Shown here: one piece after another, positions 1-8,951 of the stretch
Numbering within the stretch: position 1 is the stretch's first letter
How the letters are laid out: each line of letters begins with the position of its first letter
Origin: Tranquillimonas alkanivorans
GTDB lineage: Bacteria > Pseudomonadota > Alphaproteobacteria > Rhodobacterales > Rhodobacteraceae
Direction of reading: 5' to 3'
Length of the DNA stretch: 64,000 nt
Assembly: GCF_900115595.1 (NCBI RefSeq)
Contig: NZ_FOXA01000011.1
Span: 1 to 64,000 of the forward strand
Position numbers and translations under genes: made by a program
Notes under the pieces: model-generated
Seen by the model: the letters and a program-made list of their open reading frames with translations, nothing else
The model's database searches: none
Told to the model about the DNA's origin: nothing

Positions 1-55
1 GCTCCACCGGATACGGGCCGCCCTCTCCTCCTCCCTAGGGTGCGTTCGTTGAAAG

Positions 56-91
56 AGCGGCGGCGTCCACCTCCTCCCGGGCGTCGCCGCT
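56..91 (-). terminator. Hairpin after the receiver gene
   Basis: Arms AGCGGCG (56-62) and CGCCGCT (85-91) pair perfectly and can extend by a G-T wobble and further GC pairs around a long loop. It begins 8 bases beyond the stop codon of the minus-strand receiver gene. There is no clear U-run, so termination is an inference from position. Confidence 0.4.
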
Positions 92-98
92 TCTGTAT

Positions 99-515
99 TC
101 AGATGGCCCTCTGCACATCTGCGGGTAATGACCGAGCGAGCGGCGCCATACACTCGGCGCGCGCGCCCTGATGCTCGGCCACAGCAACCAGTTCCGAGGG
201 GCAGATGCCGCGCGGCAGCACCATCGAGATGTTGGCGCAAAGCCGGAACAACTCGCCCCGGGAAAACAGGCGCGACCCCGACATCAGCAGCGCCGGACGT
301 CGCGGATTGCGGATGGCGAACAGGTTGACCAGGGGAATGCCGCTGTGTTCGCCAAGATCGAGATCGACCACGACAAGGTCGTAGAGCGTGGTGAGGAGCG
401 CCTGCCCCCCCTCCTCCATCGAGCCGGCCAGGGTGACCCCGTGTCCGGCTGCGGTAAGCGCAGCGGCCCAAGCCGGGCCGAGCGCCGGATCGCACTCGAC
501 AACAAGTATCTTCAT
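99..515 (-). CDS. Stand-alone response-regulator receiver domain protein
   Basis: The 138-residue product is essentially one CheY-like receiver domain with no output domain. It starts with MKILVVECDP, and a purine-rich GAGAGG ribosome site lies ahead of the ATG at 515. The acidic pocket looks like E7 followed by Cys where most receivers have Asp, and the phosphoacceptor is probably D51 or D53 in VVVDLDLG. The switch residue is S79 in LLMSG. The usual conserved Lys in the KP motif is Arg (PRG, about 101-103). A longer frame continues upstream through the helicase gene but is only an open frame. The gene follows uvrD on the same strand with an 80-base gap, so it may have its own promoter. The partner kinase is unknown and the function is not predictable. 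Confidence 0.7.
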   Translation of the reverse strand: MKILVVECDPALGPAWAAALTAAGHGVTLAGSMEEGGQALLTTLYDLVVVDLDLGEHSGIPLVNLFAIRNPRRPALLMSGSRLFSRGELFRLCANISMVLPRGICPSELVAVAEHQGARAECMAPLARSLPADVQRAI

Positions 516-595
516 TCTACGCCTCTCTCTTCGGACCGCCGGCGTTTTATGAGAGGCTAAAGTTAACAGCGGCTTAGCACGGACTCCGGAAAGAA

Positions 596-3058
596 TCAGA
601 AGGGCACGTCGTCCGCCCGGTCGGCTTCGATCACAAACTTGGCGACCACCTTCTTCGATCCCGCCTTTTCGAATGCGATATCGAGCTTGTCGCCCTCGAT
701 CCCGGTGACGGTGCCGTAGCCGAACTTCTTGTGGAACACGCGGTCGCCCTCGGTGAAGGCCGACACGGCGTCCGCGTCTATGATCATGTTGCGCGACTCG
801 CGCGGCTGGCTCATCGAGCGCGTGGCGCTGCGGGCTTGCATTCTCTTCCAGCCCGGCGAGTTGTAGACGTTCGCCTCCGCCGCGCGTTCGTGCAGGTTCG
901 ACTGCGCCTCCTGCATCATCTTCGGGCTCGCGCTCGCCGCCATGCCCGCCGCGCCGTAGCCGCCACCATAGAGGCCCGGAGGCGTCAGCACCTCGACATG
1001 TTCCTCGGAGAGTTCGTCGACGAACCGTGACGGAAGCGCCGACTGCCACTGGCCATAGACCCGCCGGTTCGCCGCGAAAGAGATCGTGCACAGCTCCTCG
1101 GCCCGCGTGATGCCGACATAGGCCAGCCGCCGCTCTTCCTCGAGCCCCTTCAGACCGCTTTCGTCCATGCTTCGCTGCGACGGGAACAGCCCGTCTTCCC
1201 ACCCCGGCAGGAATACGACCGGGAACTCCAGCCCCTTGGCCGCGTGCAGCGTCATGATCGAGACCTTTGCGCCCTGCTCCTCGGTCTCGTTGTCCATGAT
1301 CAAAGCGACGTGTTCGAGGAAGCCCTGAAGGTTCTCGAACTGCTCCAGCGCCTTCACCAGTTCCTTGAGGTTTTCCAGCCGCCCCGGCGCTTCCGGCGTC
1401 TTGTCGTTCTGCCAGTGCGCGGTATAGCCCGATTCCTCGAGGATCTGCTCGGCCAGCTCGATATGGCTGATCTTCGGCTTGGGGCGCAGCGCGGCCTCGT
1501 CCTCGATCACCACCGCCTCGTCGTCGCCCGGCACGATCCTCTCCAGCGGGCCCACCGCCAGATCGTGCCAGCGCGCCAGGTTATCGACCAGCAGGCGCAA
1601 TTCGGCCGCGCCCTTGCCGCCCAACCCCTTCTCGGCCAGCAGGATGCGCGCGCCATCCAGCAGGCTGACGCCGTTCTCGCGCGCCGCGATCTGGATCTTC
1701 TGCTGCGCCTTGTCGCCCAGGCCCCGCTTCGGCGTGTTCACGATCCGCTCGAACGCGAGATCGTCGTCGGGCGACACGGCGAGCCGGAAATAGGCCATCG
1801 CGTCGCGAATCTCCATCCGCTCGTAGAAGCGCGGGCCGCCGATCACGCGGTACGGCAGGCCTATCGTCAGGAACCGGTCCTCGAACGTGCGCATCTGGTG
1901 CGAGGCGCGGACGAGAATCGCCATGTCGTCGAGCGAGAAGCCCTCCATCCCGCGCGTGCCCTTCTGGAGCGACTCGATCTCTTCGCCGATCCAGCGGGCT
2001 TCCTCTTCCCCGTCCCAGTGGCCGATCAGGCGGACCTTCTCGCCCCCGTCGGCGTCGGTCCACAGCGTCTTGCCCAGCCGCCCCTTGTTGGCGTCGATGA
2101 CGCCCGAGGCCGCGCCCAGGATGTGCGGCGTCGAGCGATAGTTCTGCTCAAGCCGGACGACGATTGCGCCGGGAAAGTCCTTCTCGAACCGCAGGATGTT
2201 GCCCACCTCGGCCCCGCGCCAGCCATAGATCGACTGGTCGTCGTCGCCCACGCAGCAGATGTTCTTGTGCCCCTGCGCCAGAAGCCGCAGCCAGAGATAC
2301 TGCGCGACGTTGGTGTCCTGGTACTCGTCCACGAGGATATAGCGGAACCAGCGCTGATACTGGGCCAGCACGTCCGGGTTGTCCTGGAAGATCGTCAGGA
2401 CGTGCAGCAAGAGGTCGCCGAAATCCACGGCATTCAACGTCTTCAGCCGCTGCTGGTAATAGTCGTACAGTTCAGTTCCGCGGTTGTTGAAGGCCGAGGC
2501 CTCGGAGGCCGGCACCTTGTCGGGCGTCCAGGCCCGGTTCTTCCAGTGGTCGATCAGCCCGGCAAGCTGGCGGGCAGGCCAGCGCTTCTCGTCGATGTTC
2601 TCGGCCGCAATGAGCTGCTTGAGCAGGCGAATCTGGTCGTCGGTATCGAGGATGGTGAAGTTCGTCTTGAGCCCCACCAGTTCCGCGTGCCGGCGCAACA
2701 GCTTCACGCAGATGGCGTGGAAGGTGCCCAGCCACGGCATCCCCTCGACCGTCTGGCCGAGAAGCCGGGCGACACGCTCCTTCATCTCGCGCGCGGCCTT
2801 GTTGGTGAAGGTCACCGACAGGATCTCGTTCGGGCGCGCCTTGCCGGTATTCAGCAGGTGCGCGATCCGGGTCGTCAACGCCTTGGTCTTGCCGGTCCCC
2901 GCGCCGGCCAGCATCAGCACCGGGCCGTCCAGCGCCTCGACCGCTTCGCGCTGCGCCGGGTTCAGGTCGTCGAGATACGGGGCGGGACGCGCTGCCATCG
3001 CACGGGCCGACAGCGGCACCGCCGCCTCGAATGCGTCGCTTTCGTCGAAACTGCTCAT
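596..3058 (-). CDS. uvrD: ATP-dependent DNA helicase UvrD/PcrA
   Basis: This superfamily 1A 3'-5' DNA helicase of 820 residues acts in nucleotide excision and mismatch repair and in clearing stalled complexes. Visible motifs are the Q-motif LNPAQREAV (32-40), Walker A AGAGTGKT (51-58), the DEYQDTN motif II, GDDDQSIYGWRGA (motif III), QNYRS (motif IV), and the TLHAAKGLEF and VGITRAEE motifs near the C-terminal third. The last 60 residues form the Tudor-like domain typical of UvrD/PcrA (VFHKKFGYGTV). The length is slightly above the usual 720-780 because of an N-terminal extension and a glycine-rich linker near residue 700. It is divergent from the PAS gene and followed by the receiver gene. 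Confidence 0.95.
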   Translation of the reverse strand: MSSFDESDAFEAAVPLSARAMAARPAPYLDDLNPAQREAVEALDGPVLMLAGAGTGKTKALTTRIAHLLNTGKARPNEILSVTFTNKAAREMKERVARLLGQTVEGMPWLGTFHAICVKLLRRHAELVGLKTNFTILDTDDQIRLLKQLIAAENIDEKRWPARQLAGLIDHWKNRAWTPDKVPASEASAFNNRGTELYDYYQQRLKTLNAVDFGDLLLHVLTIFQDNPDVLAQYQRWFRYILVDEYQDTNVAQYLWLRLLAQGHKNICCVGDDDQSIYGWRGAEVGNILRFEKDFPGAIVVRLEQNYRSTPHILGAASGVIDANKGRLGKTLWTDADGGEKVRLIGHWDGEEEARWIGEEIESLQKGTRGMEGFSLDDMAILVRASHQMRTFEDRFLTIGLPYRVIGGPRFYERMEIRDAMAYFRLAVSPDDDLAFERIVNTPKRGLGDKAQQKIQIAARENGVSLLDGARILLAEKGLGGKGAAELRLLVDNLARWHDLAVGPLERIVPGDDEAVVIEDEAALRPKPKISHIELAEQILEESGYTAHWQNDKTPEAPGRLENLKELVKALEQFENLQGFLEHVALIMDNETEEQGAKVSIMTLHAAKGLEFPVVFLPGWEDGLFPSQRSMDESGLKGLEEERRLAYVGITRAEELCTISFAANRRVYGQWQSALPSRFVDELSEEHVEVLTPPGLYGGGYGAAGMAASASPKMMQEAQSNLHERAAEANVYNSPGWKRMQARSATRSMSQPRESRNMIIDADAVSAFTEGDRVFHKKFGYGTVTGIEGDKLDIAFEKAGSKKVVAKFVIEADRADDVPF

Positions 3059-3208
3059 GGGCGCGACTCTAACCCGATCGCCTCGGGAGGGAAAGCGCTG
3101 TTCCCCGTCCGTTCACATGGTCGGCAACGAAGGGTAAGCTCGTTGACCCGGCCTTTACCTCCGCGCGCCATCCTGCCGCCGGAGTTTCGCCGCAGAGGTA
3201 AAGAACAC

Positions 3209-3967
3209 ATGATGCCGACCGAATCCGCCGATGCGCTGCGCCGAAGCCTCGGTGTCTTCTCGTCCCCGATGTTCGCCGTGGAACGGGATCCGGCGAAAGG
3301 GGAGTTCCGCGTCATCTGCGTCAACGACGCCTACGAACGCGCGACGGGATTGGACGGCAAGGCGCTCGCCGGCCGGCGCCCGCACGACCTGCTGCCCGAG
3401 CCACAGGCCCAGGAGCTCTGCACCCGCTACGCCGCCTGCCTGGCCGACAACCGCCCCCTGCGCTATCGCGAAACGCTGGATCTGCCGCAAGGCCGGTCGC
3501 GCTGGGACACGACGATCCAGCCGGTGGAACGCACCGACGGCACCACCCTGATCGTCGGCACAGCGCTGCCGCTGGACGGCTCCCATCACTCCGACGGGAC
3601 GCGACGCGCACTCGACGACATCCTGTTCCTGGGCGTGCAGGCCCAGTTCCAGCTTCACCGCGTGACCAGCTATATCGAGAGCGTCTCACCCGGCAGCGGC
3701 GACCCGGTGGCGGAGCGTCTTCAGGCGGTGGCTGGCGTCTGCCGCTCGATCGCCAGCGCGCTCGGCGATATCCGCGATCGGGCCGAACGGGCGTGCGGCG
3801 AAATGCAGTCGATGCCGGTGATCCACGGGCCGCTCGACCCTCCGCCGACCTCTCCCCAGCCGGCCAACCGCGACGATGCCGCATTGGCCAAGCCGGCCCC
3901 CATGGCAGCGCCCGACATCGCGGCCGCCGTCCGCAGTATCGCCTCGACCGTCACGCATCCCGACTGA
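3209..3967 (+). CDS. PAS-domain protein without an evident output domain
   Basis: The product has 252 residues. A PAS fold covers about residues 12-125 (FAVERDP, VCVNDAYERATG-like segment, LLPEPQAQELC), as in sensory proteins that bind small ligands or cofactors. From about 130 to 200 comes a helical stretch that looks like a dimerisation region, followed by a Pro/Ala-rich tail. No HATPase, GGDEF or DNA-binding domain is visible. The start chosen is the ATG at 3209, 10 bases after AGAGG; a second ATG follows at once. An in-frame open stretch further upstream is antisense to uvrD and is ignored. It may bind a partner protein or act as a free sensor; the signal is unknown. Confidence 0.75.
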   Translation: MMPTESADALRRSLGVFSSPMFAVERDPAKGEFRVICVNDAYERATGLDGKALAGRRPHDLLPEPQAQELCTRYAACLADNRPLRYRETLDLPQGRSRWDTTIQPVERTDGTTLIVGTALPLDGSHHSDGTRRALDDILFLGVQAQFQLHRVTSYIESVSPGSGDPVAERLQAVAGVCRSIASALGDIRDRAERACGEMQSMPVIHGPLDPPPTSPQPANRDDAALAKPAPMAAPDIAAAVRSIASTVTHPD

Positions 3968-4000
3968 AGCGCCGCTGCGTCAGACCGTCGCATCCACCTG

Positions 4001-4029
4001 TTTACGGCTCGGCACGTTGGCCCTACAAC
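4001..4029 (+). promoter_or_regulatory. Candidate pyc promoter
   Basis: TTTACG (4001-4006) and TACAAC (4024-4029) are separated by 17 bases, and each matches four of six sigma-70-type consensus positions. The predicted start of transcription is near 4036, about 27 bases before the pyc ATG. This is a motif match only. Confidence 0.4.
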
Positions 4030-4048
4030 TTTTGCTGCACCTGCAAAA
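4030..4048 (+). promoter_or_regulatory. Inverted repeat over the predicted pyc transcription start
   Basis: TTTTGC and GCAAAA form a 6-base dyad around TGCACCT. It lies directly after the candidate -10 box, where a repressor site would be expected. The core TGCACCTGCAA also occurs at 58803-58813. Confidence 0.35.
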
Positions 4049-4062
4049 AACGAGGGCGGATC

Positions 4063-7000
4063 ATGGCCGAGTTCAACAAAATCCTCATCGCCAACCGCGG
4101 CGAGATCGCCATCCGCGTAATGCGCGCCGCCAACGAACTCGGGAAACGAACGGTCGCGATCTACGCCGCCGAGGACAAGCTGAGCCTGCACCGCTTCAAG
4201 GCGGACGAAGCGTACCAGGTGGGCGAAGGACTCGGACCCGTCGCGGCCTACCTGTCGATCGGCGAAATCATCCGCGTCGCCAAGATGTCGGGCGCAGATG
4301 CGATCCACCCGGGCTACGGCCTGTTGTCCGAGAATCCGGAATTCGTGGAGGCCTGCCGAGACGCCGGCATCACCTTCATCGGTCCCAAGGCCGAGACAAT
4401 GCGTGCCCTCGGCGACAAGGCCAGCGCCCGCAAGGTCGCCATCGAGGCCGGCGTGCCGGTCATCCCGGCGACCGAGGTACTGGGCGACGACATGGACGCG
4501 ATCCGCAAAGAGGCCGCCGGGATCGGCTATCCCCTGATGCTAAAGGCATCCTGGGGCGGCGGCGGCCGCGGCATGCGCCCGATCATGGGCCCCGACGAGC
4601 TTGAGGAGAAGGTGCGCGAGGGCCGGCGCGAGGCCGAGGCGGCATTCGGCAACGGCGAGGGTTACCTCGAGAAGATGATCGAGCGCGCCCGCCACGTCGA
4701 GGTGCAGATCCTCGGCGACAGCCAGGGCAACATCTATCACCTGTGGGAGCGCGACTGTTCGGTCCAGCGCCGCAACCAGAAGGTCGTCGAACGCGCGCCC
4801 GCCCCCTACCTCTCGCCCGCGCAACGCGAGGAACTGTGCAATCTCGGCCGAAAAATCGCCGAGCAGGTCGGCTACGAGTGCGCCGGCACGGTCGAGTTCC
4901 TGATGGATATGGCGACCGGGCAGTTCTATTTCATCGAGGTCAATCCGCGCGTGCAGGTCGAGCACACGGTCACCGAAGAGGTCACCGGCATCGACATCGT
5001 CAAGGCGCAGATCCTGATTGCCGAGGGCAAGTCGCTGATGGAGGCCACCGGCGTGGCCAGCCAGTACGACGTTCAACTCGACGGCCATGCGCTGCAGTGC
5101 CGAGTGACGACCGAGGACCCGACCAACAACTTCATCCCCGACTATGGCCGCATCACGACATATCGCTCGGCCACCGGCATGGGCATCCGGCTCGACGGCG
5201 GCACCGCCTATTCCGGCGCCGTGATCACGCGGTACTACGATTCGCTCCTGACCAAGGTGACCGCCTGGGCCCGCACGCCCGAGGCCGCCATTGCCCGGAT
5301 GGACCGCGCCCTGCGCGAGTTCCGCATCCGCGGGGTCAGCACGAACATCGACTTCGTGATCAACCTGCTCAAGCACCCAGTCTTCCTGAACAACGAGTAC
5401 CACACCAAGTTCATCGACCAGACGCCCGAGCTGTTCGATTTCGCCCCGCGTCAGGACCGCGCGACGAAGATCCTAACCTATATCGCGGACATCACGGTGA
5501 ACGGGCATCCCGAGACCGAGGGCCGCCCGAAGCCCCGCGCCGACGTGAAGACGCCGAAAGCCCCTCGGCCGATGACCGACACGCCTGCGCCGGGGACCAA
5601 GCAAATCCTGGACGAACGCGGACCCGAAGGGCTGGCCAAGTGGATGTCGGAGCAGTCGCGCCTGCTGATCACGGACACCACCATGCGCGACAGCCACCAG
5701 TCGCTGCTGGCGACGCGCATGCGGTCGATCGACATGGTGCGTGTCGCCCCCGCCTACGCCGCCAACCTGCCGCAGCTTTTCAGCGTCGAGTGCTGGGGCG
5801 GCGCGACCTTCGACGTGGCTTATCGCTTCCTTCAGGAATGCCCGTGGCAGCGCCTGCGCGACCTGCGTGCGCGGATGCCCAACGTGATGACGCAGATGCT
5901 CCTGCGCGCCTCGAACGGCGTGGGCTATACCAACTATCCCGACAACGTGGTGCAGTTCTTCATCAGGCAGGCCGCCGAGTCCGGCGTCGATGTCTTCCGC
6001 GTCTTCGACAGCCTGAACTGGGTCGAGAACATGCGCGTCGCCATGGACGCGGTGATCGACGCCGGCAAGGTCTGCGAGGGCACGATCTGTTACACCGGCG
6101 ACCTGCTGGACCCGGAGCGGTCGAAGTACGATCTGAAGTACTACGTCGGCATGGCGAAAGAACTGGAGGCCGCAGGCGCACACGTCCTGGGCCTCAAGGA
6201 CATGGCGGGCCTGCTGAAACCGGTGCAGGCGCGCATGCTGATCGGCGCACTGAAGGAGGAGGTGGGCCTGCCGATCCACTTCCACACCCACGACACCGCC
6301 GGCATCGCCTGCGGCTCGATCATGGCGGCGGCCGAGGCGGGCGTGGACGCGGTAGATTGCGCAATGGATTCGCTGTCGGGCAACACCAGCCAGGCGACGC
6401 TCGGCACCGTGGTCTCGGCGCTGGCGCATACCGAGCGCGAGACCGGACTCGACATCGCCGCGGTGCGCGAACTCTCGAACTACTGGGAAAACGTCCGCGA
6501 CCAGTACGCCGCCTTCGAATCCGGGATGCAGTCTCCCGCCTCCGAGGTGTACCTGCACGAGATGCCGGGCGGGCAGTTCACGAACCTCAAGGCCCAGGCG
6601 CGCTCTCTGGGGCTCGAGGAGAAGTGGCACGAGGTCGCCAAGACTTATGCCGACGTGAACATGATGTTCGGCGACATCGTGAAGGTCACGCCGTCGTCGA
6701 AGGTTGTGGGCGACATGGCGCTGATGATGGTCAGCCAGGGCCTCACCCGCGAACAGGTAGAGGACCCGAAGACCGAGGTGTCGTTTCCAGACAGCGTAAT
6801 CGACATGATGCGCGGCAATCTCGGCCAGCCGCCGGGCGGCTTTCCGGCCAGCATCGTGAAGAAGGTGCTGAAGGGCGAGAAGCCGAACACCGAGCGGCCG
6901 GGCAAGCACCTGAAGCCCGTGGACCTCGAAGCCGCGCGCACGGAGGCGTCCGAGGCGCTCGGAGGTGAACAGATCGACGACGAGGATCTCGGCGGCTATC

Positions 7001-7506
7001 TGATGTACCCCAAGGTCTTCACCGACTACCGCCGCCGGCACGCGGAGTACGGGCCGGTGCGCACGCTGCCCACGCACACCTTCTTCTACGGCATGGAGGC
7101 GGGCGAAGAGATCTCGGCCGAGATCGCCCCGGGCAAGACGCTCGAAATTCGTTGCCAGGCCATCGGCGAGACGAACGACGAAGGCGAGGCCAAGCTGTTC
7201 TTCGAACTCAACGGGCAGCCGCGCCTGATCCGAGTGAAGGACCGGCGCGTGGCCGCCGCGAGCGGCGCCCGCGCGAAGGTCGAGGCTGACAACCCGAACC
7301 ACGTCGGCGCGCCGATGCCAGGGGTCGTGGCGTCGGTCAGTGCGACGGCAGGCGCGTCAGTGAAAGAAGGCGACCTGCTGCTGACCATCGAGGCCATGAA
7401 GATGGAGACAGGCCTGCACGCCGAGCGCGACGCCGTGGTCAAGGCCGTCCACGTGACGCCGGGCGCGCAGATCGACGCCAAGGACCTGCTGGTCGAGCTG
7501 GAGTAA
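4063..7506 (+). CDS. pyc: Pyruvate carboxylase
   Basis: This biotin enzyme carboxylates pyruvate to oxaloacetate (ATP, bicarbonate) and so refills the TCA cycle. The 1147 residues have the full single-chain order: biotin carboxylase/ATP-grasp domain (about 1-460, starting KILIANRGEIAIRVMRA), carboxyltransferase domain (about 530-810, with ITDTTMRDSHQSLLATRM), the central PC-specific domain, and a C-terminal biotinyl carrier domain. The carrier carries AMKM with the biotin lysine at about K1113. The ATG follows a GAGGGCGG purine stretch; the open frame upstream is not part of the gene. The cognate biotin ligase is encoded at 16726-17475. The length is normal for the alpha4 type. Confidence 0.97.
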   Translation: MAEFNKILIANRGEIAIRVMRAANELGKRTVAIYAAEDKLSLHRFKADEAYQVGEGLGPVAAYLSIGEIIRVAKMSGADAIHPGYGLLSENPEFVEACRDAGITFIGPKAETMRALGDKASARKVAIEAGVPVIPATEVLGDDMDAIRKEAAGIGYPLMLKASWGGGGRGMRPIMGPDELEEKVREGRREAEAAFGNGEGYLEKMIERARHVEVQILGDSQGNIYHLWERDCSVQRRNQKVVERAPAPYLSPAQREELCNLGRKIAEQVGYECAGTVEFLMDMATGQFYFIEVNPRVQVEHTVTEEVTGIDIVKAQILIAEGKSLMEATGVASQYDVQLDGHALQCRVTTEDPTNNFIPDYGRITTYRSATGMGIRLDGGTAYSGAVITRYYDSLLTKVTAWARTPEAAIARMDRALREFRIRGVSTNIDFVINLLKHPVFLNNEYHTKFIDQTPELFDFAPRQDRATKILTYIADITVNGHPETEGRPKPRADVKTPKAPRPMTDTPAPGTKQILDERGPEGLAKWMSEQSRLLITDTTMRDSHQSLLATRMRSIDMVRVAPAYAANLPQLFSVECWGGATFDVAYRFLQECPWQRLRDLRARMPNVMTQMLLRASNGVGYTNYPDNVVQFFIRQAAESGVDVFRVFDSLNWVENMRVAMDAVIDAGKVCEGTICYTGDLLDPERSKYDLKYYVGMAKELEAAGAHVLGLKDMAGLLKPVQARMLIGALKEEVGLPIHFHTHDTAGIACGSIMAAAEAGVDAVDCAMDSLSGNTSQATLGTVVSALAHTERETGLDIAAVRELSNYWENVRDQYAAFESGMQSPASEVYLHEMPGGQFTNLKAQARSLGLEEKWHEVAKTYADVNMMFGDIVKVTPSSKVVGDMALMMVSQGLTREQVEDPKTEVSFPDSVIDMMRGNLGQPPGGFPASIVKKVLKGEKPNTERPGKHLKPVDLEAARTEASEALGGEQIDDEDLGGYLMYPKVFTDYRRRHAEYGPVRTLPTHTFFYGMEAGEEISAEIAPGKTLEIRCQAIGETNDEGEAKLFFELNGQPRLIRVKDRRVAAASGARAKVEADNPNHVGAPMPGVVASVSATAGASVKEGDLLLTIEAMKMETGLHAERDAVVKAVHVTPGAQIDAKDLLVELE

Positions 7507-7519
7507 GGTTCGGTCTTCG

Positions 7520-7569
7520 TCGGTCCCTCCAGTTCCTCCTCGTGCAAGAAGAGGGACCGAAGGGACCGA
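7520..7569 (+). terminator. Hairpin after pyc with a duplicated 3' arm
   Basis: TCGGTCCCT (7520-7528) can pair with AGGGACCGA at 7552-7560 or with a second identical copy at 7561-7569. It lies 14 bases after the pyc stop codon. No U-run follows. Position suggests transcript termination or RNA 3'-end protection. Confidence 0.4.
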
Positions 7570-7724
7570 TGAGGGGCAGCGCAGCGTGCATGAACGAAAT
7601 GCCGCGACGGAAGCCAAAAATCCCGCGGATCCCCTGAATTTTCCTCTTGCAGCCACCGGCCCTGATCCCTAAATACCGCCTCACCGACACGGAGCGGCAA
7701 ACGCTGCTCCGGACCGAAAAGGAA

Positions 7725-7799
7725 GCGGGCGTAGCTCAGGGGTAGAGCATTACCTTGCCAAGGTAAGGGTCGTGAGTTCGAATCTCATCGCCCGCTCCA
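7725..7799 (+). tRNA. tRNA-Gly(GCC)
   Basis: A 75-base cloverleaf. The acceptor stem GCGGGCG pairs with CGCCCGC. The D arm is GCTC/GAGC, the anticodon arm is TTACC/GGTAA with loop TTGCCAA (anticodon GCC), and the T arm is GTGAG/CTCAT with TTCGAAT. The discriminator base and CCA end are encoded (TCCA). It reads Gly GGC and GGT codons. Confidence 0.97.
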
Positions 7800-7948
7800 T
7801 TCGGAAACAAGCCGGCGCAGCAGGCGCCAGCTGGTCGAAAAAATTCAAAGACAGATAATCCGTGACGCACGGCGCGTTTAGCATTCTTGCGGTCTGCTTG
7901 CCGCTGTTGCTCTTCCGCCGCTTGCCCCCTAACCACGGAGATTGGGCT

Positions 7949-7970
7949 GCGGGGGCTGAAGCGCCCCCGC
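7949..7970 (-). terminator. GC-rich hairpin after the SDR gene
   Basis: GCGGGGGC (7949-7956) and GCCCCCGC (7963-7970) pair perfectly around TGAAGC. It lies six bases beyond the stop of the minus-strand SDR gene. There is no U-run. Confidence 0.45.
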
Positions 7971-7975
7971 TCCGT

Positions 7976-8755
7976 TCAGATCGTCGCGTTGGTGGCCCCG
8001 CCATCGCAGAGCACGTTCTGCGCCACGATGAAGCCCGCGTGCTTTGAGCAAAGGAAGGCGCAGGTTGCGCCGAACTCTTCCTTCTGCCCGTAGCGGCGCA
8101 CGGGGATGGTCGCCTCGCGGCGTGTGCGGGCCTCTTCCATCGAGATATGCTCGCGCTGCGCCACGCCGGAGTCGAGCGATACCGCACGGTCGGTGTCGTG
8201 GATGCCCGGCAGCAGGTTGTTGATCGTTACGCCAAACTCGGCCACCTGCCGCGCCGTGCCGGCGACATAGCCGGTCAGGCCGGCGCGCGCGCTGTTTGAC
8301 AGCCCCAGCGCCGGGATGGGCGCCTTGACCGATTGCGAAGTGATGTTGACCACGCGGCCCCAGCGCCGCTCGCACATTCCCGGCAGCAGCGCCTTCATCA
8401 GCGCGATGGGCGTGAGCATGTTGGAGTCGAGCGCTTTGATAAAATCCTCGCGCTCCCAGTCCGACCACAGGCCCGGCGGGGGGCCGCCCGCATTCGTCAC
8501 CAGGATGTCGACGTCGCCCGCCGCCTGCAGGACCTTGTGCTGACCTTCCTCGGTTGTCACGTCGCAGGGCACGGTCGTGACGGTGACGCCAAAGTCTTCA
8601 CGGATTCGCTTGGCCTCGGCCTCAAGCGCCTCTTCGCCGCGGGCGTTCATTACCAGCTCAACGCCGGCCTCCGCCAGTGCGCGGGCGCAGCCCAGCCCCA
8701 GCCCCTTCGACGAGGCCGTGACCAACGCCTTCTTTCCCTTAATGCCCAGATCCAT
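7976..8755 (-). CDS. SDR family oxidoreductase, atypical active site
   Basis: A 259-residue Rossmann-fold short-chain dehydrogenase/reductase. The cofactor loop is TASSKGLGLG (13-22), the NAGGPPPG segment sits at 88-95, and the C-terminal LCDGG signature is present. The catalytic YxxxK is absent: the aligned segment reads LSNSAR (152-157). A Ser is present at 140/142. I know a subgroup annotated as 3-oxoacyl-ACP reductase-like that shares the GGPPPG and LSNxxR pattern, so this looks like family membership rather than decay. The start is the ATG at 8755; the longer frame upstream covers the divergent promoter region. The substrate is unknown. Confidence 0.85.
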   Translation of the reverse strand: MDLGIKGKKALVTASSKGLGLGCARALAEAGVELVMNARGEEALEAEAKRIREDFGVTVTTVPCDVTTEEGQHKVLQAAGDVDILVTNAGGPPPGLWSDWEREDFIKALDSNMLTPIALMKALLPGMCERRWGRVVNITSQSVKAPIPALGLSNSARAGLTGYVAGTARQVAEFGVTINNLLPGIHDTDRAVSLDSGVAQREHISMEEARTRREATIPVRRYGQKEEFGATCAFLCSKHAGFIVAQNVLCDGGATNATI

Positions 8756-8951
8756 TCGCGTGTCCTCCGCTGTTTCTCTTCGCTGCGCAGGACGTAGCAC
8801 TCCGCACCCGGGCGGAAAAGCCGCGCCCGATGCGCCAGTGCACGCTCGCGCCGCAGATCGTGCGGCGGACGGGAATGCACGCACCCGCCGTTTGACGCCT
8901 CGCGCGCCGCCGCCTAAGGCTGTGGAGACCTCGGTTTCCGATCACGTGCAG

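Noticed and set aside
3040-3050. TTTCGTCGAAA palindrome resembling the gene-end elements
   Set aside because: It lies inside the first codons of uvrD (Phe-Asp-Glu) and has shorter arms. It is best explained by coding sequence.
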